Positions 26,669-36,876 of a DNA stretch of 64,000 nucleotides are shown one piece after another; the stretch's first letter is position 1, and each line of letters starts with the position of its first letter. This DNA is from DASTPP01 sp035762175. Its GTDB lineage: Bacteria; Myxococcota_A; Polyangia; Polyangiales; Polyangiaceae. Position numbers and translations under genes: made by a program. The notes beneath the pieces were generated by a model. That model did not search any database. It was not told where the DNA came from and saw nothing but the letters and a program-made list of their open reading frames with translations. Location of the stretch: contig DASTPP010000395.1 of NCBI GenBank assembly GCA_035762175.1, forward strand, positions 1-64,000, read 5' to 3'.

Positions 26669-27145
26669 TCAGCCCCCCGCGCCGAGGCGTAGGCGCATCT
26701 CGAGCGCCTCGGTGCCGTCCGAGTAGAACCTCGGCACGCGCCGGCAGGCGACGAAGCCCTCGCGCGCGTAGAGCCCGACGGCCGCGCGGTTGCTCGGCAT
26801 GACGTGCAAGACGAGCTCGTTCATGGCCTGCGCCCAGGCGTAGCGCGCCGCGTGCCGCAGCAGCGCCGCGCCCGCCCCGCGCCGGCGCATGCCGGGGTCG
26901 ACCGCGAGCCCCTGGACATAAAGATGGTGCTGCCGCTCGCAGGCGGCCAGAAAGCCGACCGCGGGCGCGCCCGCCCCCGGGCGCACGACCCACAGGGGCC
27001 GGCCGAGCCGACGCGGGGGGGCCACGAACCACGCGCTCGACCACGGAAAGACCCGCGCGTCGAGCAGCATGCAGGCGATTTGGTCGTGAATCGAATCGCC
27101 GAGGGGCTCGACGAGCAGGGCGCCCGGCGCGGCGGGGGCGGTCAT
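26669..27145 (-). CDS. GNAT family N-acetyltransferase
   Basis: 158 residues. GNAT motif A: LYVQGLAVDPGMRRRGAGAA, where RRRGAGAALL binds the acetyl-CoA pyrophosphate. The C-terminal NRAAVGLYAREGFVACRRVP is the canonical Y-x-x-x-GF motif, so it resembles RimI-like N-acetyltransferases. ATG 27145 was chosen; the open frame upstream is unrelated. Substrate unknown. Confidence 0.88.
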   Translation of the reverse strand: MTAPAAPGALLVEPLGDSIHDQIACMLLDARVFPWSSAWFVAPPRRLGRPLWVVRPGAGAPAVGFLAACERQHHLYVQGLAVDPGMRRRGAGAALLRHAARYAWAQAMNELVLHVMPSNRAAVGLYAREGFVACRRVPRFYSDGTEALEMRLRLGAGG

Positions 27146-27267
27146 CTCGACGGTATAGCGCGGCCCGGGCGCCGAGGCCGCCCCGGCGTCGCCCCCGCCG
27201 CGCCACGGCCGCCCGCGGCGCCACGCCCGCCCGCCCGAACCCCCGGGGCTTCGCGCCCGGGGCGCGC

Positions 27268-28173
27268 TCAGAGCGCCAGCCAGGGCGCCACGAGCACCAT
27301 CGTCACCTCGCTCCGGCGCACCGGGACGGTGATCGGCTCCGGGAGCACGTCTCGGCCGCTGGCGGCGTCGCGCAGTTGCAGCGGCAACTCGAAGATCTCT
27401 TGGGACGCCGGCAGGCCCAGGTAGACCACGATGCCGTCGTCGTCGGTGACCCAGCGTTTGAAGTCGGGCAACGTGTCGCTGCCCCGCGCAAACGTGACCG
27501 TCGTCTCGTCGCGCGCGCGCTCGTCGACGAGCACCTCGACGTTCGGGGTGGGCGCGCCCGAGCAGTCGGTCACGACCACGATGAGGTGGCCCCGATTGTC
27601 GATGTCCGTCACGCGGTCGAGCATGGTCAGCTCGGTGACGGCCTGCACGAGGAGCTCGCTGATGGCGATGAGCGGCGGCAGCTCGGCGCTGCGCCGGATG
27701 GCCGGCCAGGTCAAGATCGAGGTCGGAAAGTAGAGCCCCGCCTTCTCGGCCCGGACGTAGGAGAAGTAAGGCCCCTCTCGGTCGGGGCTCGGGCCAATCA
27801 GCAGCTCGACGCGCCCGCTCTCGTCGGGGTTGACCGGCGGCGTCAGCGGCGTCGCGCACGAGAGCCGGGCCCGCGGGGGGTCGAGCGCGCACGCCTTGAC
27901 CTCGAGCTCGCGGCTGGCCGGCGGGCCGCTGTTCTGCACGAACGTGAGCCCGAGGCGGATCTCGGGCTCGGGCAGCCCGCTGGGCTCGGCCGTCGTGCAA
28001 GCGCCGAGCAGCGGCAGCGGCTCGGCGCCGGACTCGGGCAGCTCGTCGAAGCCGACCAAGAGGTGGCACCCGCCCGAGAGCGCCGACAGCCCCGCCACCG
28101 CGGCGGCCGCGCGGAGCCCGCCGCCGAACCCCCCCCTCGAACCGCGCCCCGAAGGCCTGTCTCGTCGTGCCAT
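27268..28173 (-). CDS. Lipoprotein of unknown function
   Basis: 301 residues from ATG 28173. The signal peptide ends at LSGGC (C36), a good lipobox. The mature domain looks like beta-sandwich material (IRLGLTFVQNSG, GPYFSYVRAEKAGLYFP, HLIVVVTDCSGAPTPNVEVL, GIVVYLGLP). The TDCSGAPTPNVEV strand resembles carboxypeptidase-regulatory/Ig-like extracellular folds. The gene is preceded on the same strand by a degenerate copy of itself (28187-28583). No specific role can be given. Confidence 0.75.
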   Translation of the reverse strand: MARRDRPSGRGSRGGFGGGLRAAAAVAGLSALSGGCHLLVGFDELPESGAEPLPLLGACTTAEPSGLPEPEIRLGLTFVQNSGPPASRELEVKACALDPPRARLSCATPLTPPVNPDESGRVELLIGPSPDREGPYFSYVRAEKAGLYFPTSILTWPAIRRSAELPPLIAISELLVQAVTELTMLDRVTDIDNRGHLIVVVTDCSGAPTPNVEVLVDERARDETTVTFARGSDTLPDFKRWVTDDDGIVVYLGLPASQEIFELPLQLRDAASGRDVLPEPITVPVRRSEVTMVLVAPWLAL

Positions 28174-28186
28174 CGCCGGGCTCTCG

Positions 28187-28583
28187 TCAGGCCTTAGCCC
28201 CCAGGCCAGACCGCCGCAAGGTGCTCGGCAGGCCCGCCCCCGGGGCCCCCGCGCGCCCGGAGCGCGGGATCGCGACTTCGACGTCCGACGCGGGCCGGCC
28301 CTTGCAGTCATGCGTCACGACGAAGAGGTGCGCCCGCTCGGCCAGGTAGGGCTCGAGCGAGTCGGGCTCGAAGGTCTGCTCGGGCGCCTCGCGCGAGAAG
28401 TACGGGCCACGCCGGCCACGGCGCGCCCTCGGCGGGCACCGGGGCCCCGAACCGAGATCAGGTCGCAGGGGGCGAGATCTTGGCGCCTAGGCGGGGGCAG
28501 GGGTCTTGAAAGCCCAAGATCTCGTTGCAGTCGGCGGCGAACAATGCGACCGCAGCGATCAGGGCCGAATGTAGGGCATTCAC
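28187..28583 (-). pseudogene. Degenerate duplicate of the adjacent lipoprotein gene
   Basis: An intact 5' piece (GTG 28583 to TGA 28458) encodes a lipoprotein-like start, ALIAAVALFAADCNEILGFQ, similar in layout to the neighbour. Out of frame with it, from about 28420 down to a TGA at 28187-28189, the strand encodes GPYFSREAPEQ, then HLFVVTHDCKGRPASDVEVA. These match GPYFSYVRAEK and HLIVVVTDCSGAPTPNVEVL of the intact gene. The spacing shows that a large internal part is missing. Reading: tandem duplication followed by deletion and frameshift. Confidence 0.7.
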
Positions 28584-28744
28584 GCCGACCCCCCCTGCCC
28601 CACCCCCTCGAAGGCCCGAACCCGAGAGGGGAGGGTTGACCCTTCGGGGCGTAGCCTTCGAACCAAGGGGGGGCACGGCCTCTCGGAGCGCCGTCGGGCC
28701 TCTTTGACGCTCGGGCGCCTCCCGTTGTACCCTCAGAGAACCCG

Positions 28745-30165
<1,421 letters not shown>

Positions 30166-30166
<1 letters not shown>

Positions 30167-30211
30167 TCATTGGCCACGCGTGAACCCGTGGGCTCACGCG
30201 TGGCCAACGAC
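30166..30211. repeat. Long hairpin (inverted repeat) directly after kinase 1
   Basis: Arms GTCATTGGCCACGCGTGA (30166-30183) and TCACGCGTGGCCAACGAC (30194-30211) pair over 18 bp with one G:T/A:C-type mismatch. The 10-nt centre ACCCGTGGGC can also pair (CCC/GGG). The first arm starts on the last base of the kinase stop codon. It may act as a terminator for convergent transcripts, although only a short T-rich stretch follows (CTCGACTTTG). Confidence 0.7.
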
Positions 30212-30405
30212 TCGACTTTGTTACCAAAAAACGAGTCCCTGACCGCGCTTAGAAAGCGTGGTCGGGTACGAGCGCGCGCGAGAGCACCGACTCCGAGCGC
30301 GCGCGAGAGCCCCGAGCGAAACCCCCGCCGGTGCTCTCGACCTGGCTCGAAGCGAGAGCCGCTCGACCTGTCGGCGCGGCCGGCGCTCTGGCGCGCGGCC
30401 GGCCG

Positions 30406-31482
30406 CTACCAGGTGTGCGTGAGCGAGAGGCCCGCGCTACGGGGGGCGATCTGCGGCACGACGGACGTCGAGGCGCTCGCCTTCGACGAGGGCCCGGGGG
30501 CGATGAAGAGCAGGTAGGCACCGAGCCCGAGGCCGACGACCCCGACGCCGAAGCTGGCGGTCGAGAGGTGGGCGTAGAGCCGGCCCTCTTGGTTGAGCTC
30601 GTCGGCGTCGGCGCGCTCTGCGCCCTCGCACCCGTCGGGGCCCCTGCAGAGGCTCTGCACTTTGTCGTGGCGCGCGAAGGCCGTCAGGCCGAAGTAGGTG
30701 CCGAGCCCGAGGCCCAAGGCGCCCACCCCGCCCAGGATGGCGCCGGCCACCGTGCGGCCCGTGCTCGAGCCGGGGGCGCTGTGGGGCGCTTCGGCCGGCG
30801 GCAGGCTCTCGCGCGGGGCCTCGACGATGAGGGTCGCCGGCGTGGGGGCCTCGCTCTCGGGCGCGGACGCCGGGGGGGTGGCCGGCTGCATCTCGAGGGG
30901 GGGCACCTCGGTCGTGGCCGCTTGCGCCGCGACGGCCCGGAAGGTGCCCGTCCAATGCTTGTGGTCGGTCGCCCGCACCTCGACCTGGTGGGTGCCAGGG
31001 TCGACCGGAACGGGCGTGCCCCAGAGCGGGCGCGGCACCGACTGCCCGTCGCGCAGCACCTCGACGCCGCTCAGCTTCTCGTTCGTACCGATGAGGAGCG
31101 TCCAGCGTGGCAGCTTGGGCTCGAGCGCGGCCAGGCGCTCTTGGGCGTAGCGGGCGCGGTCGTTGCGCTTCTCGCGGAGCGAGCGGTCGAGTAGGTCTTG
31201 GTAGTAGGCCCAGGCGGTGGCCGTGCGGTTGTCTTGCTCGTTGCAGTAGGCGAGGTTGAGAAGGGTGCCGCCCGTGGGGTCGAGTCGGTAGCTCTCGGCG
31301 AAGAGGGAGCACGCCTCGCCGTAGCGCTTGGCCTCCATGAGGAGACGGCCGCGTTTGAAGAGCACGAAGGCGTCGGCCTTGCTCGTGCTGTTCTGCGCTT
31401 GGGCGGGGGCGCCGGCCAGCTGCAAGGCTGAAGCCAAGGCCAAGGGGACGAGCCAGCGCGCCCCCTCTCGAAACGCTCCCAT
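30406..31482 (-). CDS. Exported TPR/PEGA-like protein 1
   Basis: 358 residues with a Sec signal peptide (cleavage near AQA-QN). A TPR-like N-domain (LFKRGRLLMEAKRYGEACSL, LNLAYCNEQDNRTATAWAYY) is followed by a beta-domain with VEVLRDGQSVPRPLWGTPVP and VDPGTHQVEV, which resembles PEGA-type surface domains. Two C-terminal hydrophobic helices (AGAILGGVGALGLGLGTYFG, FGVGVVGLGLGAYLLF) follow. A clear paralogue is encoded at 36870-37952 next to kinase 2. Probably inner-membrane or periplasmic; the function is unknown. ATG 31482 was preferred over the upstream Met at 31518 because it leads straight into the signal peptide. Confidence 0.82.
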   Translation of the reverse strand: MGAFREGARWLVPLALASALQLAGAPAQAQNSTSKADAFVLFKRGRLLMEAKRYGEACSLFAESYRLDPTGGTLLNLAYCNEQDNRTATAWAYYQDLLDRSLREKRNDRARYAQERLAALEPKLPRWTLLIGTNEKLSGVEVLRDGQSVPRPLWGTPVPVDPGTHQVEVRATDHKHWTGTFRAVAAQAATTEVPPLEMQPATPPASAPESEAPTPATLIVEAPRESLPPAEAPHSAPGSSTGRTVAGAILGGVGALGLGLGTYFGLTAFARHDKVQSLCRGPDGCEGAERADADELNQEGRLYAHLSTASFGVGVVGLGLGAYLLFIAPGPSSKASASTSVVPQIAPRSAGLSLTHTW

Positions 31483-31676
31483 AATGGTCACTCTTTCGGG
31501 GAACGGACGGCCCGTCAAGGCGATGACGTAAGGTAAGGGCGCGTCTGGGTGAAGGTCCGACTTTGTCTCCCCCCGAGGCCCGGCCCGAGGGCCCGGCGCA
31601 CCGCCCGCCCGGCTCCGGGGAAGAATCGACCCCCGAGGCGCGTCACATTCGGTGCCGTAGCAGGCATGGAGACGGC

Positions 31677-32780
31677 ATGAACACGGGTTTGCCCTCCCCC
31701 CTCGAAGCCCCGTCGCTCGACGACCCAGCCCTCCTCGCGTGGCTGCGCAGTTACGTCCGCCGGCGGGTGCCCTCGGACGAGGCCGACGACGTCGTTCAGG
31801 CCGTGCTCTGCGCGGCGCTCGAGGCCCGGCAGCGCCCGACCGACGGGGCGGGGCTGCGCCGGTGGCTGACCGGGGTCGCGCGCCACCTCATCGCCCGGCA
31901 CTACGAGACGACCCGAGCAACGAGGCGCGGCGGCGGCGACGACGAGGGGGTCGAGCCGATGCAGGCGCCCCCTCCCTTCGAAGAGCGCTCGCTCGTGCGC
32001 TGGGCCGAAGAGCAGGCCGAGGCGGTCGCCCACGGCCCCGAGACGCTCGACTGGATGGCTCGCGAGGGCGAGGGCGAGAAGCTCGAGGCCATCGCCCGCG
32101 AGGCCGAGCTGCCCTCGGCGCGCGTGCGCCAGCGCGTCTCGCGCCTGCGCCGCTGGATGAAGGGCCGCTACCTCGCCGAGCTCGCCCTCGCCTCGACCCT
32201 CGCGCTCGCCCTCGCCCTCTGGTGGGCGCGCAAGAAAGAGGCGGACGCCCCGCCGCTGCTCGCGAACGACGCGCCCGCGCCCTCGGCCAGCGCGGCCCAG
32301 ACCGCCGAGATCGACCGGGCCGTCCGCGAGCAGCGCGAGGCTGCCGCCGGGCTCTGCGACAAGCAAGACTGGGAGGGGTGCCTCGAGGCCCTCGACGCGG
32401 CCAAGCGCATGGACCCGGCGGGCGACGAGGTGGCGGCGGTCCAAGAGCTGCGACGCGCCGCGGGCGCCGGGCTGCAGGAGGCCGCCCGGGCGAAGATGCA
32501 GCGCGACTTCGGCGAAGGGCTCTCGAAGGAGGGCAGCGAGGTGAGGGCGCCCAAGCCGACCCCCAAGCAGGCCCCGGCGGCCTCGTCGCCGGCCATCAAG
32601 AACGCCACCCCCCCGCTCGCCTCGCCCCCGGGGACGACGGGGTCGCAGGGGCTTCCGCCCGGGCTGAATTACCGTGCGGCGCCCAAGAAGGCCGTCGAGC
32701 TGTCCGAGCCGCGCGTCGCGCCCCAGGCCCCGAGCAAGAACAGCAAGCCGAAGGGCGCCGACCTGCCCAACGCTTACTAG
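31677..32780 (+). CDS. Membrane-tethered sigma-factor-like protein
   Basis: 367 residues. The N-terminal ~160 residues look like a compact ECF sigma factor: region 2 at about 20-78 (WLRSYVRRRVPSDEADDVVQ, LRRWLTGVARHLIARHYE) and a region-4-like helix-turn-helix at about 130-162 (LEAIAREAELPSARVRQRVS, RLRRWMKGRY). A membrane helix follows at 166-185 and then a Pro/Lys-rich extracytoplasmic part with a short TPR-like segment (CDKQDWEGCLEALDAAKRMD). ATG 31677 follows GGAG. It is divergent from the TPR1 gene. The fusion suggests a regulator held at the membrane; activity is not shown. Confidence 0.75.
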   Translation: MNTGLPSPLEAPSLDDPALLAWLRSYVRRRVPSDEADDVVQAVLCAALEARQRPTDGAGLRRWLTGVARHLIARHYETTRATRRGGGDDEGVEPMQAPPPFEERSLVRWAEEQAEAVAHGPETLDWMAREGEGEKLEAIAREAELPSARVRQRVSRLRRWMKGRYLAELALASTLALALALWWARKKEADAPPLLANDAPAPSASAAQTAEIDRAVREQREAAAGLCDKQDWEGCLEALDAAKRMDPAGDEVAAVQELRRAAGAGLQEAARAKMQRDFGEGLSKEGSEVRAPKPTPKQAPAASSPAIKNATPPLASPPGTTGSQGLPPGLNYRAAPKKAVELSEPRVAPQAPSKNSKPKGADLPNAY

Positions 32781-32849
32781 GTAGGGCAAAGCGCCGCGGG
32801 CCCCGCTCCCTCGCCGCGGCGGCCCCGGGGCCGGGTGGCGAGGGGGGGG

Positions 32850-32870
32850 CGAAACGCGGGGGGCGTTTCG
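32850..32870. other. Small perfect hairpin upstream of asnB
   Basis: Arms CGAAACGC (32850-32857) and GCGTTTCG (32863-32870) flank a 5-nt G loop, 39 bp before the asnB start. No T tract follows. It could be a transcription-factor site, a weak terminator of the upstream gene or a leader structure. Confidence 0.4.
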
Positions 32871-32908
32871 CGGCGGCAGGCGCTACCTTTGGCGCGAGGC
32901 CCCTTGCC

Positions 32909-34897
32909 ATGTGCGGAATTGCCGGCTTTGCCCGTCTCGAGCTGCCCGAACCCGAAGCGATCGCCCTCGCGTCCGCCATGGCCGAGGCCATGGCGTGGCG
33001 GGGGCCCGACGGGGGCGGCGTCGCGTCGCACCCCGCGGCGACGCTGGCGATGAAGCGGCTCGCCATCGTCGACGTGCGGGGGGGGCAGCAGCCGATGCAG
33101 AACGAAGACGGGTCGATCGTGCTCGTCTTCAACGGCGAGATCTACAACGCCCCGGCGCTGCGCCGGTCGCTGCGGTCCGAGGGCGTGCCCTTTCGCACGC
33201 GCAGCGACACCGAGGTCGTCTTGCGCCTTTACGAGCGCGACCCGGCCTCGGTCGAGCGGCACCTGGCGGGCATGTGGGCCTTCGCGGTGCACGATCGGCG
33301 CCGCGGGCGGCTCGTGCTCAGCCGCGACCGCTTCGGCATCAAGCCGCTCTTCGTCGCCGAGGCCGAGGGCGGGCTCGCCTTCGCGTCCGACCTGCGCTGC
33401 TTCGGGCCACTCGCCGGGGGGCGCCCGGCGTTCCGGCGCGCGCTGCGGCCCGACCCGGCCGCGGCGCACGCCATGCTCGCCTGGGGCTACGTGCCTGACG
33501 AGCGCACGATCTACGAGGGGGTCGCGCGGCTCGAGCCGGGCGCGCGGCTCGAGGTCGACCTCGGCTCGGGCGAGCGGCGGCGCGAGCGGTACTGGTCGCT
33601 CGAGCCCTCGGCCGAGGCGGCGCGGGTGCGCACGCTCGACGAGGCGTGCGAGCTGGTCGAGCCGCTGCTGCGCCGGGCGGTGCGCGAGCACCTCGAGAGC
33701 GACGTGCCGGTGGCGACGTTCCTGAGCGGCGGCATCGACTCGTCGCTCGTGTCGGCCTACGCGCGCGACGCGTCCGGCGAGGGGCTCGAGGCGTACTCGG
33801 TCGGCTTCCGCGAGGCCGCGTTCGACGAGTCGCCGGCCGCGCGCGAGGCGGCGCGGGCGCTCGGGGTCACGCACACCGTGGGCGTCGTCGACGAGGGCGT
33901 GGCGCGCGCCCACCTCGCCGACGCCCTGCTCGCGGCCGACGAGCCCTTCGGCGACAGCTCGCTCGTGGCGAGCTACCTCGTCGCGCGGCTCGCCTCGCGC
34001 CGGCACAAGGTCGTCTTCGGCGGCGACGGCGGCGACGAGGTCTTCGCCGGCTACCGCAAGCACCGCATCGTCGCGCTGCGCGGGGCGCTCGGCCCGGTGC
34101 CCTTCGCGCGGCAGGCGCTGTCCGGCGCGCTCGCGCGCCTGCCCGAGCAGAACGAGCGGGGCGGCGGCCGCTACGCGAGCGCCCTGCGCGCGCTCGGCCG
34201 CGCCCGCCGCGGGCTCGAGGGCTCGGACGCCGAGGGCTACGCGGCGCTCACCCAGGTCGCCTCGCTCGACGCCGCCGCCCCGCTCGCCGTCGCGCCCGCG
34301 TCGCCCGAGCGCTGGCTCGCCCCGACGCTCGGCCGCTTCCGCGACGCCCCGGGCTCTTCGCTCCAGAAGACGCTGGCGAGCGACCTCGGGGGCCCGCTGC
34401 CGAACGACATGCTCACCAAGGTCGACCGCGCGACGATGGCCTGCAGCCTCGAGGCGCGCGTGCCCTTCCTCGACCACCGCCTCGTCGAGGCGGGCCTCGG
34501 GCTGCCGCGGGCGGTGACGCTCGGGCCGCGGGGCGAGGGCAAGGTGGTCTTGCGCGCGCTGGCCGAGCGCCGCTTCGGCCCCGCCCTCTCGCGCCGGCCG
34601 AAGCGCGGCTTCGAGGTGCCGGTCGAGGCCTGGCTGCGCGGGCCGCTCGCCCCCGCGTGCGACGCGCTCTTCCGGGCCGGCCGCCTCGAGCGCGACGGGC
34701 TGCTCGCGCCGGGCGCGCTCTCCGGCGGGCGCTGGCGCGAGTGGGCGCGCACCAAGCCCCTGCTGCTCTGGCACGCCTTCGCGCTCGCCGCCTGGGCCGA
34801 GGTCGCCCTCGGCGGCGGCCCCGACGCCCTGCGCGAGGCGCTCGGGCCGGCGTCGCGGCCGGGCGCCGCCGAGGCCCACGCGCCGACCGGCGCCTGA
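32909..34897 (+). CDS. asnB: Asparagine synthase (glutamine-hydrolysing)
   Basis: 662 residues. N-terminal Ntn glutaminase domain with Cys2 nucleophile after Met removal (MCGIAGF) and the conserved RGPDG and FNGEIYN motifs. C-terminal synthetase domain with the PP-loop SGGIDSS, GGDGGDEVFAGY, and the closing region SRRPKRGFEVPVEAWLR. It converts aspartate, glutamine and ATP to asparagine and glutamate, or amidates a related acid: homologues of this length also occur in secondary metabolite and envelope pathways. ATG 32909 is the only start that exposes the essential Cys. Confidence 0.95.
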   Translation: MCGIAGFARLELPEPEAIALASAMAEAMAWRGPDGGGVASHPAATLAMKRLAIVDVRGGQQPMQNEDGSIVLVFNGEIYNAPALRRSLRSEGVPFRTRSDTEVVLRLYERDPASVERHLAGMWAFAVHDRRRGRLVLSRDRFGIKPLFVAEAEGGLAFASDLRCFGPLAGGRPAFRRALRPDPAAAHAMLAWGYVPDERTIYEGVARLEPGARLEVDLGSGERRRERYWSLEPSAEAARVRTLDEACELVEPLLRRAVREHLESDVPVATFLSGGIDSSLVSAYARDASGEGLEAYSVGFREAAFDESPAAREAARALGVTHTVGVVDEGVARAHLADALLAADEPFGDSSLVASYLVARLASRRHKVVFGGDGGDEVFAGYRKHRIVALRGALGPVPFARQALSGALARLPEQNERGGGRYASALRALGRARRGLEGSDAEGYAALTQVASLDAAAPLAVAPASPERWLAPTLGRFRDAPGSSLQKTLASDLGGPLPNDMLTKVDRATMACSLEARVPFLDHRLVEAGLGLPRAVTLGPRGEGKVVLRALAERRFGPALSRRPKRGFEVPVEAWLRGPLAPACDALFRAGRLERDGLLAPGALSGGRWREWARTKPLLLWHAFALAAWAEVALGGGPDALREALGPASRPGAAEAHAPTGA

Positions 34898-34965
34898 GCG
34901 GGCGCCCCGGCCCCCCGGCCCGGGCGTGCGCCGGCGCGCCAGGGCGCCTCAGGCGGGCGCCGCGC

Positions 34966-36876
34966 TCAGGGCCCGCCTTCGCCGCCGGCGCCGCTCCTGC
35001 CGCCGGCGCCCGCCTCGTTGCCCTCCATCGTGACGCAGACGCCCTTGTCGTCGCAGGTGCCGCTCACGCCGTTGAGCGAGCAGGGGGCGTCCGGGGCGCG
35101 GGGCAGATCTTGGGGCTCGCCGTCGTTGCAGCTCGGGATCAAGCAGTCGTTCGCGTCCGCGTCGAGGGGCAGATCGTTCGGGTCGGGCTGCGGCGTGGGC
35201 TGCCCGCCGAGGCAGACGCGCGCCTTGCAGTCGTTCGGCGTGTTGTCGGGCAGGAGCTCGTTGTCCGGCTTGCTCGCTTCGACGCAGACGTTGTTGTCGG
35301 CGCACGAAGAGACCTTGCACTCGCCGCTCGGCGGCGGGCAGTGCTGGTCTTGCGTGCACGGGTGGCACTCGCCCCCGTCGCAGTAGGGCGTCGGAGCGGT
35401 GCAGGGCACGGGGGCGCCAAACTGGCCGTTCGGCTGGCAGGTCAGGGTGGCGTTGTCGTCGTTGCAGACCACCTGGCCCTGCGCGCAGGTGCCGCAGACG
35501 CCCTCGGTGCCGCAGAAGCCCGTGCCGCCGGGGCCGCAGGGCGTGTTCGCCGGCAGCGGCTCGTCGCCCAGGTCGCCGTCGGGCTCGCAGGCCGGGCGCA
35601 GGCAGTCGGCCCCGTCCCCGTCGGGCGGCTCGTCGCCCGTGTCGGGGGCGAAGCCCTCGACGCCGGCGTTGCAGACCCGCGTCTTGCAGTCGCCGTCGAC
35701 CTGGAACGACGCCGGCAGCGGCCCGGTGACGGGGTTGCTGACGCACACGTTGGTGGCGGTGTTGCACGTGCGGGGGTTGCAGGGCGTGCTGCCGGCCGCG
35801 CAGTCGGCGTCTTGCTCGCATTGAACGCAGGTGCCGTTCAGCGCGTTGTCTCGGCAGAAGGGGGTCGGGGCGGCGCAGTCGGCCCGCACGAAGCTCTGCC
35901 CGTCGGGCGCGCACACCTCGCGGTCGTCGCGCTGGCTGGGTACATCATCGCTGCCGACGCAGCGGGCTTGGCCCGGCAGGCACAGGTCGCACTGGCCGCC
36001 GGTGGCGTCGCAGAACGGGTTCGGCGCCGCGCAGATCTGCTGCGTCGTGAAGCCCACCTTCGGGTTGAGGCAGGCCTGCAGCGCCTGCCCGTCGCACGCG
36101 TAGTCGCCCGCGTCGCACTTGTTCTCGTCGCACTGCCCCGTGCTCGCGTTGCAGAAGAGCGGCGGCTGCTGGGCCGAGCAGTCTTCGAGGTAGGTGTAGT
36201 TGAGCTGGTCTTGGTTGCAGCTCCGCCGCGAGTCGCCGTCGCAGTCGATGGCGCCCGCCTTGCAGACCGCGCACTTCGTCATGCCGCTCGCGAGCGTCAG
36301 CGCGCAGAGCACCTCGCTCGCGCACTCGGACGTGACGCTCGAGACGAGGTCGGGGCCGCAGATGTGGTGCGTCTTGCCGTCGCACACGTGCGCGCCGGGC
36401 TGGTTGCCCAGGCAGATCTGCACCGGCGGCTGGCAGGTGCCGCTGTTGGCCCCGATCTCGCTGCGCGGGCGCGAGTCGCAGAGGTCTTTGTCGCGGCAGT
36501 ACTCGAGCTGCTTCCAGAGCAGGGGGCCGGTCTGGGGCGGCTCCTGCGCGCAGGTCAGGACGAGCTTCTGCGCCTGCCCGAAGCAGGCGCTGCGCCCGAG
36601 CTCGGCGCAGGGCTCGCCCGGCTTCGCGATGGCCGGCATGTTGTCGGTGAGAATGGGCGAGCCGCCCTGGCCCGCGCCCCCGCCGCCCGTGCCGCCCCCG
36701 CCCGGCGCGCCGCCGGTGCCGCCCCCGCCCGCCGGGCCCCCCGCCGTGCCCGCCCCCCCCGGGAAGGGCTCGTAGCCGTCGTCGAGGCCGGCCACCTGCG
36801 CACACCCCCAGGCGAGCAGGCCCGCGCCGAAGACGGCCGCGAACGCGCTCGACGGACGAAAGGACGCTTTTACCAT
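34966..36876 (-). CDS. Large Cys-rich lipoprotein
   Basis: 636 residues. Signal peptide with lipobox LAWGC (C25), a Gly-rich linker (GGxGGAPGGGG), then about 530 residues with very many Cys arranged in repeated short modules of C-x(2-12)-C, e.g. CDGDSRRSCNQDQ, CDGQALQACLNPK, CQPNGQFGAPVPC, CKARVCLGGQ. Disulphide-rich arrays of this sort are typical of secreted myxobacterial surface or adhesin-like proteins. The start ATG lies inside the last codons of the TPR2 gene (7-nt overlap, 36870-36876), making it the third member of the kinase 2 operon. Confidence 0.82.
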   Translation of the reverse strand: MVKASFRPSSAFAAVFGAGLLAWGCAQVAGLDDGYEPFPGGAGTAGGPAGGGGTGGAPGGGGTGGGGAGQGGSPILTDNMPAIAKPGEPCAELGRSACFGQAQKLVLTCAQEPPQTGPLLWKQLEYCRDKDLCDSRPRSEIGANSGTCQPPVQICLGNQPGAHVCDGKTHHICGPDLVSSVTSECASEVLCALTLASGMTKCAVCKAGAIDCDGDSRRSCNQDQLNYTYLEDCSAQQPPLFCNASTGQCDENKCDAGDYACDGQALQACLNPKVGFTTQQICAAPNPFCDATGGQCDLCLPGQARCVGSDDVPSQRDDREVCAPDGQSFVRADCAAPTPFCRDNALNGTCVQCEQDADCAAGSTPCNPRTCNTATNVCVSNPVTGPLPASFQVDGDCKTRVCNAGVEGFAPDTGDEPPDGDGADCLRPACEPDGDLGDEPLPANTPCGPGGTGFCGTEGVCGTCAQGQVVCNDDNATLTCQPNGQFGAPVPCTAPTPYCDGGECHPCTQDQHCPPPSGECKVSSCADNNVCVEASKPDNELLPDNTPNDCKARVCLGGQPTPQPDPNDLPLDADANDCLIPSCNDGEPQDLPRAPDAPCSLNGVSGTCDDKGVCVTMEGNEAGAGGRSGAGGEGGP

